From Pseudomonas sp. LB-090624 (GTDB lineage Bacteria > Pseudomonadota > Gammaproteobacteria > Pseudomonadales > Pseudomonadaceae), in contig NZ_QJRL01000009.1 of the NCBI RefSeq assembly GCF_003205205.1, positions 1 to 64,000 on the forward strand: 64,000 nucleotides of DNA, in the 5' to 3' direction. A program made the translations under genes and the position numbers. Under the pieces are notes generated by a model. It was not told where the DNA came from. It ran no database searches and saw only the letters and a program-made list of their open reading frames with translations. Of the stretch, positions 44,638 through 53,418 are shown one piece after another; the first letter of the stretch is position 1; every line of letters starts with the position of its first letter.

Positions 44638-46005
44638 GTGACCAACGCCCTGAACCATTTGCCGCGCCCCCGCGCCGGCGCCGACCAGCTGGCCGAGCGC
44701 TTCAGCGACTTGGCCCCACCCCTCACCGCCCGCCAGGCCGCCGTGGAGAGCGCACGCTGCCTGTATTGCTACGACGCCCCCTGCGTCAACGCGTGCCCCA
44801 GCGAAATCGACATCCCGTCGTTCATCCACCGCATCAGCGACGAGAACCTGCAAGGCGCTGCCGAACGCATCCTCTCGGCCAACATCCTTGGCGGCAGCTG
44901 CGCCCGCGTCTGCCCGACCGAAATCCTTTGCCAGCAAGCCTGTGTGCGCAACAACGCGCAGGAGTGCGCCCCGGTGCTGATCGGCCAGCTGCAGCGCTAT
45001 GCCTTGGACAACGCCCAATTCAGTGAACATCCGTTCCAGCGCTCACCCGCCACCGGCAAGCGTATCGCCGTGGTCGGCGCCGGCCCTGCGGGGCTGTCCT
45101 GCGCCCACCGGCTGGCCATGCACGGGCATGACGTAGTGGTGTTCGAGGCCTGCGACAAGGCTGGCGGCCTCAACGAGTACGGCATCGCCCGCTACAAGCT
45201 GGTCGACGATTATGCCCAGCGTGAAGTGGAGTTTCTGCTCGGCATCGGTGGTATCGAGCTTCGCCTTGGTCAGCGCCTGGGCGGAAACCTCAGCCTGGGC
45301 GAATTGCGTGACCAGTACGATGCGGTGTTCCTCGGCCTTGGCCTGAATGCGGTGCGCCAGCTGGGCCTGCCGGATGAAGAGGCCCCCGGCCTGCTCGCCG
45401 CCACCGAATACATCCGTGAACTGCGCCAGGCCGATGACCTGAGCCAGCTACCGTTGGCCGACCGCTGCCTGGTGATTGGCGCAGGCAACACCGCCATCGA
45501 CATGGCCGTGCAAATGAGCCGCCTCGGCGCCCGCGACGTCAACCTGGTGTATCGCCGTGGCCACGCGGACATGGGCGCCACCGGCCACGAGCAGGACATC
45601 GCCAAGGCCAACCAGGTACGCCTGCACACCTGGGCCCGCCCCGACGCCGTGCTGCTGGATGACGTCGGCCAGGTGCGCGGCATGCGCTTCGCCCGCACCG
45701 AGCTGGCCGAAGGCCGCCTGCGCGATACCGGGGAGACCTTCGAACTGGCCGCCGACGCCATCTTCAAAGCCATCGGCCAGCGCTTCGACGCTGCCAGCCT
45801 CACCGACCCGGTGGCAGCCCAACTGGCCCGCGAGGGTGAACGTATCCGCGTCGACGCAAGCATGCAGACCAACCTGCCAGGCGTATACGCAGGCGGCGAC
45901 TGCACGGCACTTGGCCAGGACCTCACCGTCCAGGCCGTGCAACACGGCAAGCTGGCCGCCGAAGCCATCCATGCCCAACTCATGCTCAACGTGGAGGCAG
46001 CGTAA
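44638..46005 (+). CDS. preT: NAD-dependent dihydropyrimidine dehydrogenase subunit PreT
   Basis: The 455-aa electron-entry subunit corresponds to the N-terminal part of mammalian DPD. N-terminal iron-sulfur cysteines are in CLYCYDAPCVNACPSEID and GGSCARVCPTEILCQQACV. The FAD site is VVGAGPAGLSCAHRLAMHG and the pyridine nucleotide site is VIGAGNTAIDMAVQMSRLG. It starts with GTG 44638 with AGAGAGG upstream. It transfers electrons to PreA, whose ATG follows its stop directly. Confidence 0.94.
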   Translation: MTNALNHLPRPRAGADQLAERFSDLAPPLTARQAAVESARCLYCYDAPCVNACPSEIDIPSFIHRISDENLQGAAERILSANILGGSCARVCPTEILCQQACVRNNAQECAPVLIGQLQRYALDNAQFSEHPFQRSPATGKRIAVVGAGPAGLSCAHRLAMHGHDVVVFEACDKAGGLNEYGIARYKLVDDYAQREVEFLLGIGGIELRLGQRLGGNLSLGELRDQYDAVFLGLGLNAVRQLGLPDEEAPGLLAATEYIRELRQADDLSQLPLADRCLVIGAGNTAIDMAVQMSRLGARDVNLVYRRGHADMGATGHEQDIAKANQVRLHTWARPDAVLLDDVGQVRGMRFARTELAEGRLRDTGETFELAADAIFKAIGQRFDAASLTDPVAAQLAREGERIRVDASMQTNLPGVYAGGDCTALGQDLTVQAVQHGKLAAEAIHAQLMLNVEAA

Positions 46006-47280
46006 ATGGCCGACTTGTCTATCGTGTTCGCCGGTATCAAGGCACCCAACCCGTTCTGGCTGGCCTCCGCACCGCCTACCGACAAGGCCTACAACGTGGT
46101 CCGCGCCTTCGAAGCCGGCTGGGGCGGCGTGGTGTGGAAGACCTTGGGCGAAGACCCGGCGGCGGTCAACGTATCGTCGCGCTACTCAGCGCACTACGGC
46201 GCCAACCGCCAGGTACAAGGCATCAACAATATCGAGCTGATCACCGACCGCTCGCTGGAGATCAACCTGCGTGAAATCACCCAGGTGAAGAAGGACTGGC
46301 CAGACCGCGCGCTGATCGTGTCGTTGATGGTGCCGTGCGTGGAGGAATCGTGGAAGTTCATCCTGCCGCTGGTGGAAGCCACCGGGGCCGATGGCATCGA
46401 GCTGAACTTCGGCTGCCCACACGGCATGCCGGAGCGCGGCATGGGTGCAGCGGTAGGCCAGGTGCCGGAGTACGTGGAAATGGTCACCCGATGGTGCAAG
46501 ACGTACTGCTCACTGCCGGTGATCGTCAAGCTCACACCGAACATCACCGATATCCGCCAGTCGGCGCGTGCTGCGCACCGGGGCGGGGCTGATGCGGTGT
46601 CGTTGATCAACACCATCAACTCGATCACCAGCGTCGACCTCGACCGCATGGTGGCCCACCCCATCGTTGGCGACCAGAGCACCCATGGCGGTTACTGCGG
46701 TTCGGCGGTGAAGCCGATTGCGCTCAACATGGTGGCGGAAATCGCTCGCGACCCAGAAACCCGTGGCCTGCCGATTTGTGGCATTGGTGGCATCGGCAAC
46801 TGGCGCGACGCAGCGGAATTCATGGCGTTGGGCAGTGGGGCGGTGCAGGTGTGCACGGCGGCGATGTTGCATGGCTTCCGCATTGTCGAAGACATGAAGG
46901 ACGGCCTGGCACGCTGGATGGACCAGCATGGCCACCGCACTATCGAGGCGTTCCGCGGACAGGCGGTGAGGCATACCACTGACTGGAAGTACCTGGATAT
47001 CAACTTCAAGTCGGTGGCGCGTATCGACCAGGAGGCGTGCATAGGCTGTGGGCGTTGCCACATTGCCTGCGAGGATACTTCGCACCAGGCCATTGCCAGC
47101 ACGCTGAAATCTGACGGTACGCATGCCTACAGCGTTATCGAGGAGGAATGCGTGGGCTGCAACCTCTGCCAGATCACCTGCCCAGTGGAAAACTGCATCG
47201 AAATGGAGGCACAAGACACCGGCAAGCCGTACCTGAACTGGACGCAGGATCCGCGTAACCCGTACCGCGAGGCCAGTTGA
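46006..47280 (+). CDS. preA: NAD-dependent dihydropyrimidine dehydrogenase subunit PreA
   Basis: The 424-aa catalytic subunit corresponds to the C-terminal part of mammalian DPD and reduces uracil and thymine to dihydro forms. The FMN TIM barrel contains ELNFGCPHGMPERGMG and GGADAVSLINTINS. Two 4Fe-4S ferredoxin motifs near the end are CIGCGRCHIACEDTS and CVGCNLCQITCPVENC. At the position of the mammalian catalytic loop Cys (LACGQ) it has Val150 (AAVGQ). It is the last gene of hydA-preT-preA. Confidence 0.95.
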   Translation: MADLSIVFAGIKAPNPFWLASAPPTDKAYNVVRAFEAGWGGVVWKTLGEDPAAVNVSSRYSAHYGANRQVQGINNIELITDRSLEINLREITQVKKDWPDRALIVSLMVPCVEESWKFILPLVEATGADGIELNFGCPHGMPERGMGAAVGQVPEYVEMVTRWCKTYCSLPVIVKLTPNITDIRQSARAAHRGGADAVSLINTINSITSVDLDRMVAHPIVGDQSTHGGYCGSAVKPIALNMVAEIARDPETRGLPICGIGGIGNWRDAAEFMALGSGAVQVCTAAMLHGFRIVEDMKDGLARWMDQHGHRTIEAFRGQAVRHTTDWKYLDINFKSVARIDQEACIGCGRCHIACEDTSHQAIASTLKSDGTHAYSVIEEECVGCNLCQITCPVENCIEMEAQDTGKPYLNWTQDPRNPYREAS

Positions 47281-47286
47281 AGCAAT

Positions 47287-47308
47287 GGGGGGCTGCCCTG
47301 CAGCCCCC
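47287..47308. terminator. hairpin between convergent preA and the TetR gene
   Basis: GGGGGCTG/CAGCCCCC stem, 6 bp after the preA stop and 9 bp from the TetR gene stop. It lacks a T-run. Confidence 0.5.
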
Positions 47309-47317
47309 TTCGCGGGG

Positions 47318-47938
47318 TCACGGCTCCAGCCCGATCCCCCGCAAGATCACGCTGGTCACCGTCTGCACTGCACTTTCGAACGCCATGTCAGACAGCACCT
47401 CCCCGCCATTGAGCAACTGCACCTGGTAACCAAAGTCGGCATAGTGCTGGGTGGACGCCCAGATCATGTACAGCAACGCCGACGGCTCGACCGGCAGAAT
47501 TCGCCCCTCCTCCACCCAACGGCGAATCTTGGCTTCCTTCATTTTCGCCCAAGGCACCAGGCTTTCATCCAGGTTCACCCCCAGCACTGGTGCCCCGTGC
47601 AGCATCTCTTCGGCCCAGATCTTCGAGCCCAGCGGCCGCGAGCGCGAATGGCCCATCTTCGCCCGGATGTAGCTGGTCAGCACCACGCGCGGGTCATCGA
47701 AGTTCTCGAAGCAGAGTGCGTCCTGCTTCCACACGTCCAGCAGGTCCTGCAGCACCGCCCGGAACAGCTCGTCCTTGGTACTGAAGTAGTAATGCAGGTT
47801 GGAGCGCGGCAATTCGGCCTGCTCGGCGATATCGCCCATGGAGGTGGCGCCGTAGCCTTTCTCGGCAAACACCTTTTCCGCCGCTTGCAGAATCTTGTCG
47901 ATGTTGCGCCGACGGATTTCGATCTTGTGGTTGGCCAT
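47318..47938 (-). CDS. TetR family regulator, RutR/PydR-like
   Basis: The 206-aa TetR-type repressor has an N-terminal helix-turn-helix in about residues 15-60 (ILQAAEKVFAEKGYGATSM and SNLHYYFSTKDELF) and a C-terminal ligand domain like RutR (LGSKIWAEEMLHGAPVLG). RutR senses uracil or thymine; with the catabolic genes adjacent, this is probably the cluster's regulator. ATG 47938 shares one base with the stop of the 50-codon frame upstream (TGATG) and has no ribosome site of its own, so translation appears to depend on that frame. Confidence 0.88.
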   Translation of the reverse strand: MANHKIEIRRRNIDKILQAAEKVFAEKGYGATSMGDIAEQAELPRSNLHYYFSTKDELFRAVLQDLLDVWKQDALCFENFDDPRVVLTSYIRAKMGHSRSRPLGSKIWAEEMLHGAPVLGVNLDESLVPWAKMKEAKIRRWVEEGRILPVEPSALLYMIWASTQHYADFGYQVQLLNGGEVLSDMAFESAVQTVTSVILRGIGLEP

Positions 47939-48090
47939 CAGGCTTGGGCCGCCCACACCGCCAATTCATGACCGTCCGGATCGATGAAATGAAAGCGCCG
48001 TTCATTTGGGCGCACTGGCCCAAACGTGTCGAAGCCACCCTTGTTGCACTCGATGTTGTCGATCTGCCGATCCGTACCGCGAATACCCAT
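47938..48090 (-). pseudogene. 50-codon VOC/glyoxalase-family remnant, coupled to the TetR gene
   Basis: The frame begins MGIRGTDRQIDNIECNKGGF and ends FHFIDPDGHELAVWAAQA. The ending is the classical C-terminal strand of VOC superfamily proteins (F-x-D-P-D-G-H-x-L-x-V/L-W, containing the metal-ligand region), while the roughly 130 residues of a full VOC protein are reduced to 50. CGGAG sits about 5 nt before the ATG, and the stop overlaps the TetR start by one base. I infer an internally deleted VOC gene kept as a translational leader for the regulator. It could instead be a functional small protein. Confidence 0.65.
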
Positions 48091-48176
48091 GTATGCTCCG
48101 TGCCGAATGGTGTTTGACCTAGTCTACTCCGCTTGTTTCTGGATGCGAGCGCAATCCCTGTGCAGCCGTGGCTGGC

Positions 48177-49973
48177 TTATGCGCAACGCGCACGGTCGCG
48201 CGCCGGGCACTGTGCGCGGTGCAGATTCAGTGCGGTGTTGATGATGCCGATATGGCTGAACGCCTGGGGGTAGTTGCCGAGCATGCGCTGGCCGGCCGGG
48301 TCGTACTGTTCAGCCAGCAAGCCAAGGTCGTTGCACAGGCCAGTCAGGTGTTCGTACAACGCCTGCGCCTGGGCTTGGCGCCCCAGCAGCACGTAGACAT
48401 CCGCCAGCCAGAATGAACAGACCAAGAAGGTGCCCTCACCCGGGGTCAGGCCATCGGTGCAGCTGTCGGTGTCGTAGCGCAGCAGCAGGCCATTTTTCAG
48501 CAAGCGCTGTTCGATCTGCTCCAGCGTGCGCAAGAAGCGGGGGTCATCGGCTGGCAGGAAGCCTGTGAGGGCAATCTGCAACAAGCTGGCGTCCATCTCG
48601 CTCGAACCATAGGCCTGGACGAAGAACGTGCCGCTGCTGTCCAGGCCGTGCTCACACACTTCCCGGCGGATCTCGTCAGCCACCTGGCGGTAATGCTGAC
48701 CCTGTTCGCGGCCTTCTTCGGTGGTGTCGGCCAACCCGGCGGCACGGTCGAACGCCACCCAGGCCATCACTTTGGAGTGGACGAACTGCTGGCGGCCACC
48801 GCGCACTTCCCAGATACCTTCGTCCGGCTCGCGCCAGATGCGCTCCACGTAGGGCAGGATCAAGCGAGAGATCGCGGCGCTGCGCGGGTGGCGCGGCAAG
48901 CCGCCCCTGATCGCCTGGCTCATGGCGTCGGCCAGTTCGCCGTAGATATCCAGCTGCACCTGCTGCGAGGCGGCATTGCCCACCCGCACCGGCTGTGAGT
49001 GCTCGTAGCCGGCCAGCCACGGCAGGGTGTATTCCTGCAGGTCGCGTTCACCCGCCAGGCCATACATGATCTGCATCTGTTCGGGGTTGCCGGCCACCGA
49101 GCGCAGTAGCCATTCACGCCAGGCCTGGGCCTCATCAAAGTAGCCGAGGTTCATGAACGCCAGCAGGGTCATGGTGGCGTCGCGTAGCCAGCAGAAGCGG
49201 TAGTCCCAGTTGCGTTCGCCACCTACACGCTCGGGCAGCGAGGTGGTGACGGCGGCGACAATACCGCCGGTAGGGGCGTAGGTCATGGCCTTGAGGGTGA
49301 GCAGCGAGCGGCGCACCAGAGCGGTATACGGCCCTACCTGCGGGCAGCGGTCGGCGAAGGCCTGCCACTGCTCGCAGGTGTTTGCCAGGGCTTCGTCGAT
49401 GTTGCAGTCGGGCTGCACCGGCAAGTGCGAGGGCTGGTGACGCAGGCTGAAGACCTGGCGCTGGCCCGTGCTGACGCGAAAGCGGCAGCCGGTATGGTGG
49501 TCGCGGGCTTGCGGGGGCACGGTGCTGCTCAAGATCAACCGGTCAGGGCCAGCGACAGCGCTGAGGATCAACGGCTCCAGGCGCTCGACCCAGGGCACGC
49601 TGCGGCCATAGTCGAAGCGCATGACCAGGTCCATTTCGAAATGGGTTTCGCCAGCGATGCCTTCGACGATGCGCACGACCGAATTGACTTCCCCCAGCGG
49701 CATGAAATCGAGTACACGGGCACGGCCAGTGGCGGTGACCCAAGTGGTTTCCAGTACCAGGGTGTCGCCCAGGTATTGGCGGCTGCTGTGCTCGACCGGG
49801 TCGCAAGGGGCCAGGCGCCAGCGGCCGTTTTCTTCGTTGCCCAGCAGGGCGGCGAATACCGCAGGGGCGTCGAACCGTGGCAGGCACAGCCAGTCGAGCG
49901 CGCCATCACGGCTGACCAGGGCGGCACTGCGGCAGTTGCCCAGCAGGGCGTAGTCTTCAATATGGGCGGGCAT
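48177..49973 (-). CDS. glycoside hydrolase family 15 protein (glucoamylase/trehalase type)
   Basis: The 598-aa protein has an N-terminal beta-sandwich (about 1-220) and an (alpha/alpha)6 barrel. GERNWDYRFCWLRDATMTLL is the GH15 substrate loop. The likely acid and base glutamates lie in PDEGIWEVRGG and TPGEGTFLVCSFW. It has no signal peptide, so it acts in the cytoplasm on alpha-glucan or trehalose ends. Family members include glucoamylase, glucodextranase and trehalase, and the substrate cannot be chosen here. AAGGAGG lies 5 nt before ATG 49973. It follows zwf by 62 bp in the same operon. Confidence 0.88.
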   Translation of the reverse strand: MPAHIEDYALLGNCRSAALVSRDGALDWLCLPRFDAPAVFAALLGNEENGRWRLAPCDPVEHSSRQYLGDTLVLETTWVTATGRARVLDFMPLGEVNSVVRIVEGIAGETHFEMDLVMRFDYGRSVPWVERLEPLILSAVAGPDRLILSSTVPPQARDHHTGCRFRVSTGQRQVFSLRHQPSHLPVQPDCNIDEALANTCEQWQAFADRCPQVGPYTALVRRSLLTLKAMTYAPTGGIVAAVTTSLPERVGGERNWDYRFCWLRDATMTLLAFMNLGYFDEAQAWREWLLRSVAGNPEQMQIMYGLAGERDLQEYTLPWLAGYEHSQPVRVGNAASQQVQLDIYGELADAMSQAIRGGLPRHPRSAAISRLILPYVERIWREPDEGIWEVRGGRQQFVHSKVMAWVAFDRAAGLADTTEEGREQGQHYRQVADEIRREVCEHGLDSSGTFFVQAYGSSEMDASLLQIALTGFLPADDPRFLRTLEQIEQRLLKNGLLLRYDTDSCTDGLTPGEGTFLVCSFWLADVYVLLGRQAQAQALYEHLTGLCNDLGLLAEQYDPAGQRMLGNYPQAFSHIGIINTALNLHRAQCPARDRARCA

Positions 49974-50000
49974 CAAGCCTCCTTGATTTGATCGCCTGTG

Positions 50001-50015
50001 CCGGCCCTTTCGCGG
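50001..50015. repeat. partial REP sequence between zwf and GH15
   Basis: CCGGCCCTTTCGCGG is one half of a P. putida-style REP; the second half is missing. It lies in the 62-bp gap. Confidence 0.4.
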
Positions 50016-50035
50016 CTCAGGCGCTTGCAAACGTC

Positions 50036-51541
50036 TCACCCCAACCGGTGCCACTCGCGCTTGTCCCGGGTCAGCAGCTCATGGCCAGCCTCGGGCCCAT
50101 CCTCACCAGCCGGGTACTCATGCACCTCACCACCCTGGGCCCAGGCATCAAGGAATGGCTGCACAGCACGCCAACCGTTCTCGATGTTGTCGGCCCGCTG
50201 GAACAGCGTCTGGTCACCGGTCAGGCAGTCGTAGATCAACGTCTCGTAGCCAGTGGCCGGGGTCATCTTGAAGAAGTCCTTGTAGGCGAAACCCAGCTCG
50301 ACGTTCTCCATCACCAGCTCCGGCCCAGGCCGCTTGGCCTGCAGGTCGAACCACATGCCTTCGTTGGGCTGGATCTGGATTTTCAGGTAGTTGGGCTTGG
50401 GCCGCTCCAGTTCAGACTCGCGGAACTGCGCATACGGCGCAGGCTTGAAGCAGATGGCGATTTCGGTGTCGCGCACGCTCATGCGCTTGCCGGTACGCAG
50501 GTAGAACGGCACGCCGGCCCAGCGCCAGTTGTCGATCATCACTTTCAGCGCCACGTAAGTTTCGGTCTGGCTGTCAGGCGCAACGTTGGCCTCCTGGCGG
50601 TAGCCGGGCAGTTGCTTGCGCCCCTGCCTGCCACTGCCGTACTGGCCACGCACGGAGTTCTTCAGCGCCATCTTGGCCGACCAGGGGCGGATGGCGCCGA
50701 CCACCTTGGCCTTTTCGCCGCGCACGGCGTCAGCACCGAACGCAGCTGGCGGTTCCATGGCCACCATCGCCAGCAACTGGAACAGGTGATTTGGCACCAT
50801 GTCGCGCAGGGCGCCGGTGCCATCGTAAAAGGCACCGCGGGTTTCGACACCGACGGTTTCTGCAGCGGTGATCTGCACGTGGTCGATGTAGTGATTGTTC
50901 CAGAACGATTCGAACAGCCCGTTGGAGAAGCGGCTGACCAGAATGTTCTGCACCGTCTCCTTCCCCAGGTAATGGTCGATGCGGTAGATCTGCCGCTCGC
51001 CCATCACTTTCAGCAGGCAGGCATTGAGGGCCTCGGCGCTGGCCAGGTCGGTGCCGAAAGGTTTCTCGACCACTACCCGGCGAAAACCACCGGCGGACTC
51101 GTCCAACAAGCCGGCTTCACCCAGACGCTGTGCCACTTCCGGGAAAAAACGCGGGGAGGTAGCCAGGTAGAAAATGGCGTTGCCATGGCTGGTTTTGTCG
51201 ATGCGTTTGCCGATGGCAGCATAAGTGGCCGGGTCGAGGAAATCGCCAGTCTGGTAATCCAGACGCTTGGCCAGGCGGGCCCAGAGCTTTTCGTCCAGGC
51301 ACCTTGCCGCACCCTCGCCGCCCTTGTCACGCTCGACCATGAACGCATGCAGGCGCTCGGCGAAATCTTCGGCGCTGGCCGGGTTATGGTCGACGCCGAC
51401 GATGCGCAGGTTGCGGTCCAGCAAACCGTCGCGGCTGAGGTTGTACAGCGCCGGCATCAGCAGGCGCTTGACCAGGTCGCCATTGGCGCCGAACAGGAAC
51501 AGGGTGCATGGAGGGGCAGCGGGTATGGTCTGTTTAGTCAT
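50036..51541 (-). CDS. zwf: glucose-6-phosphate 1-dehydrogenase
   Basis: The 501-aa enzyme oxidises glucose-6-phosphate to 6-phosphogluconolactone. The active-site block [15 protein letters not shown] includes the catalytic Lys/His region. The cofactor fingerprint normally written GASGDLAKR appears as GANGDLVKR near the N-terminus. The protein is from the paralogue group outside the main Entner-Doudoroff zwf locus, since edd, pgl and eda are absent here. It overlaps gnd by 4 nt (ATGA). With gnd it can supply NAD(P)H and pentose phosphate. Confidence 0.93.
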   Translation of the reverse strand: MTKQTIPAAPPCTLFLFGANGDLVKRLLMPALYNLSRDGLLDRNLRIVGVDHNPASAEDFAERLHAFMVERDKGGEGAARCLDEKLWARLAKRLDYQTGDFLDPATYAAIGKRIDKTSHGNAIFYLATSPRFFPEVAQRLGEAGLLDESAGGFRRVVVEKPFGTDLASAEALNACLLKVMGERQIYRIDHYLGKETVQNILVSRFSNGLFESFWNNHYIDHVQITAAETVGVETRGAFYDGTGALRDMVPNHLFQLLAMVAMEPPAAFGADAVRGEKAKVVGAIRPWSAKMALKNSVRGQYGSGRQGRKQLPGYRQEANVAPDSQTETYVALKVMIDNWRWAGVPFYLRTGKRMSVRDTEIAICFKPAPYAQFRESELERPKPNYLKIQIQPNEGMWFDLQAKRPGPELVMENVELGFAYKDFFKMTPATGYETLIYDCLTGDQTLFQRADNIENGWRAVQPFLDAWAQGGEVHEYPAGEDGPEAGHELLTRDKREWHRLG

Positions 51542-52521
51542 TCGCCTTTTTTCTCGACATGGCCACCGAAGCCCAGGCGCATGGCCGAGAGAATCTTGTC
51601 ACCGTAGGTGCCTTGCTGCTGGCGTGAACGGAAACGCGCGAACAGTGCACTGGACAACACCGGCACCGGTACGGCCTGCTCCACTGCGGCATCGATGGTC
51701 CAGCGGCCTTCGCCACTGTCGGACACCGAACCACTGAACTGGGCAAGCTGCGGGTCGGCCACCAGCGCATCGGCAGTAAGGTCGAGCAGCCAAGAGGTCA
51801 CCACGCTGCCACGCCGCCACACTTCGGCGATCTCGGCCACGTTGAGGTCGAAGCGCTGGTCTTGCGGTAGCTCGTCGCCACCCTTGCTGCGCAGCAGGTC
51901 GAAGCCTTCGGCATAGGCCTGCATCAAGCCGTACTCGATGCCGTTATGGACCATTTTCACGTAGTGCCCGGCCCCAGGTGGGCCGGCGTGGATATAGCCA
52001 TGCTCGGCACGCTGGTGCTCGCCGCTGCGGCCATGGGTACGCGGGATGTCGCCCACACCCGGTGCCAACGCCTTGAACAGCGGTTCCAAGCGCTCGAACA
52101 CGTCCTTCTCGCCGCCAATCATCATGCAATAGCCGCGGTCCAGGCCCCACACCCCGCCGGAAGTGCCGACGTCCAGGTAATGCAGGCCGCGCTTGGCCAA
52201 CTCAGCCGCGCGGCGCATGTCGTCCTTGTAGAACGTGTTGCCGCCGTCGATGATCGCATCACCCGGTTCCAGCAACTCGGCCAGCTGGGCGATGGTCTGT
52301 TCGGTGGGCTCACCTGCTGGCAGCATCACCCACACCGCGCGCGGCGCTTTCAGCTTTTGTACCAGCGCACCCAGGTCATGCGCCCCTTGGGCGCCCTCGC
52401 CCTCCAGGCCGCTGATGGCCTCACGGTTACGGTCGTGCACCACGGTACGGTGGCCGGCGCGCATCAGGCGCCTTGCGATATTGCCGCCCATGCGGCCCAG
52501 CCCGACGATTCCCAGTTGCAT
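51538..52521 (-). CDS. gnd: 6-phosphogluconate dehydrogenase, decarboxylating (short GndA/YqeC type)
   Basis: The 327-aa enzyme is far shorter than the 468-aa E. coli Gnd and matches the short GndA/YqeC type, often NAD-linked. It has the nucleotide fold [20 protein letters not shown], the substrate block [19 protein letters not shown], and [18 protein letters not shown] with the catalytic Lys. ATG 52521 has GGGGAG 10 nt upstream; ATG 52542 is a possible 7-residue extension. It leads gnd-zwf-GH15 and diverges from the small gene at 52727. Confidence 0.92.
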   Translation of the reverse strand: MQLGIVGLGRMGGNIARRLMRAGHRTVVHDRNREAISGLEGEGAQGAHDLGALVQKLKAPRAVWVMLPAGEPTEQTIAQLAELLEPGDAIIDGGNTFYKDDMRRAAELAKRGLHYLDVGTSGGVWGLDRGYCMMIGGEKDVFERLEPLFKALAPGVGDIPRTHGRSGEHQRAEHGYIHAGPPGAGHYVKMVHNGIEYGLMQAYAEGFDLLRSKGGDELPQDQRFDLNVAEIAEVWRRGSVVTSWLLDLTADALVADPQLAQFSGSVSDSGEGRWTIDAAVEQAVPVPVLSSALFARFRSRQQQGTYGDKILSAMRLGFGGHVEKKGE

Positions 52522-52682
52522 GAGCCGATGCTCCCCTTTCATAAATGGATGTCAACACAGTCCAGCTGTTCAGATTAGTCCAGCATGCCGGCCGAGGGTT
52601 CAGCGACGAACGGCGAGACCACGATAAACAAAAAAGTTCCCAAGACCTGTAAAAGAATTCAGAATGCGCCCCGCGTGAAGCG

Positions 52683-52694
52683 TCTACGCTTTAA
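52683..52694 (+). promoter_or_regulatory. sigma-S-like -10 of the small coiled-coil gene
   Basis: TCTACGCTTTAA matches the extended -10 KCTAYRCTTAA of RpoS-dependent promoters at nearly all positions. It is 33 bp before the start codon. Confidence 0.55.
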
Positions 52695-52726
52695 CTTGTC
52701 ACCAGCCAAAACCGCGAGGTGTGCTC

Positions 52727-52894
52727 ATGGGTACCTTGATGCCTGCCACTCCAACCCAGACCCTCTATGTCTCCGTGCGCCGTGATGAGCTGCGTAAACT
52801 GAAGGACGAACGCGACCAGCTGCGCCAGCAGGTTGCCCAACTGAACCTGCTGCTGGCGCAAGCGCGCACCGACGGCAAAGCCGTCAGCCTCTGA
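52727..52894 (+). CDS. small 55-aa hypothetical protein with coiled-coil segment
   Basis: The frame starts MGTLMPATPTQTLYVSVRRD, continues ELRKLKDERDQLRQQVAQLN with leucines in heptad spacing (about residues 20-47), and ends TDGKAVSL. GAGG lies 7 nt before the ATG, codon use is that of the genome, and a hairpin follows the stop. These make a real gene likely. I do not recognise a family. The helical part suggests dimerisation or binding to a partner. The promoter and location next to glgA suggest stationary-phase expression. Confidence 0.7.
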   Translation: MGTLMPATPTQTLYVSVRRDELRKLKDERDQLRQQVAQLNLLLAQARTDGKAVSL

Positions 52895-52908
52895 CCTTGG
52901 TCCTTCCC

Positions 52909-52932
52909 AGTGGGGGCTGAACAGCTCCCACT
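52909..52932 (+). terminator. hairpin after the small gene
   Basis: AGTGGGGGCTG/CAGCTCCCACT-type stem (one mismatch, short loop), 14 bp after the stop, followed by TTTG. Confidence 0.6.
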
Positions 52933-52936
52933 TTGC

Positions 52937-53143
52937 TTAATCGAGCAACCGACTGCTATCGCCGTTTTCCAGGATGCCACCATGACGGGTAGCATCGCCC
53001 ACCCTTGCAAGCGGCTGTCCTTCATCCATCATCAGTGCCGAGCCGCTGGTGATCGCCGCGCTGCACTTGCCGGGCCGTACGTACCTGCTCGCAGTAGCGC
53101 AAACGCCGTCGCCCCCTGTCTTGAGCCCACGCCGGCTCATCAT
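52937..53143 (-). pseudogene. possible PAAR-domain fragment
   Basis: A 68-codon minus-strand frame ends with ARVGDATRHGGILENGD, which resembles the RVGD...HGG repeats of PAAR proteins that cap type VI secretion spikes. AAITSGSALMMDEGQPLARV before it looks like the preceding strand pair of the same fold. The first 30 residues are not recognisable, there is no ribosome site, and the usual 85-100-residue domain is incomplete. No secretion genes are nearby. Probably a remnant; it could be chance. Confidence 0.3.
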
Positions 53144-53410
53144 TAGACCGTATCACCGATAAGATAAGAACCTGCGCAGGGCGTCGCACCGATGTAGGAC
53201 TGCGCACATCTGAACGTGCAGCAGTGTGTCCCATTGGCGACCAAGGCGCGCACCAAAGTAGTGCGCCCTCATCATGGTAGGGCATGCCGACCGCCACCTC
53301 ACCCCCCTCGCCAGCCGTGCATTCACATCCGTTCCCATACGCCAACGTTTGCGTCTATTCCGCGGCATCACAATAGTGACCAGTGGGTCACCTTTTCACC
53401 TTTTTCTCTC

Positions 53411-53418
53411 CTACACTC
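53411..53418 (+). promoter_or_regulatory. sigma-S-like -10 upstream of glgA
   Basis: CTACACTC matches CTAYRCTT at 7 of 8 positions. It is about 290 bp before the glgA start, leaving a long leader. RpoS control is plausible for storage-glucan genes. Confidence 0.35.

Noticed and set aside
53150..53400. Minus-strand frames before glgA (for example one of 107 codons ending at 53022)
   Set aside because: They lack a ribosome site and recognisable domains; codon use does not match neighbouring genes. They may be eroded sequence but cannot be supported as genes.
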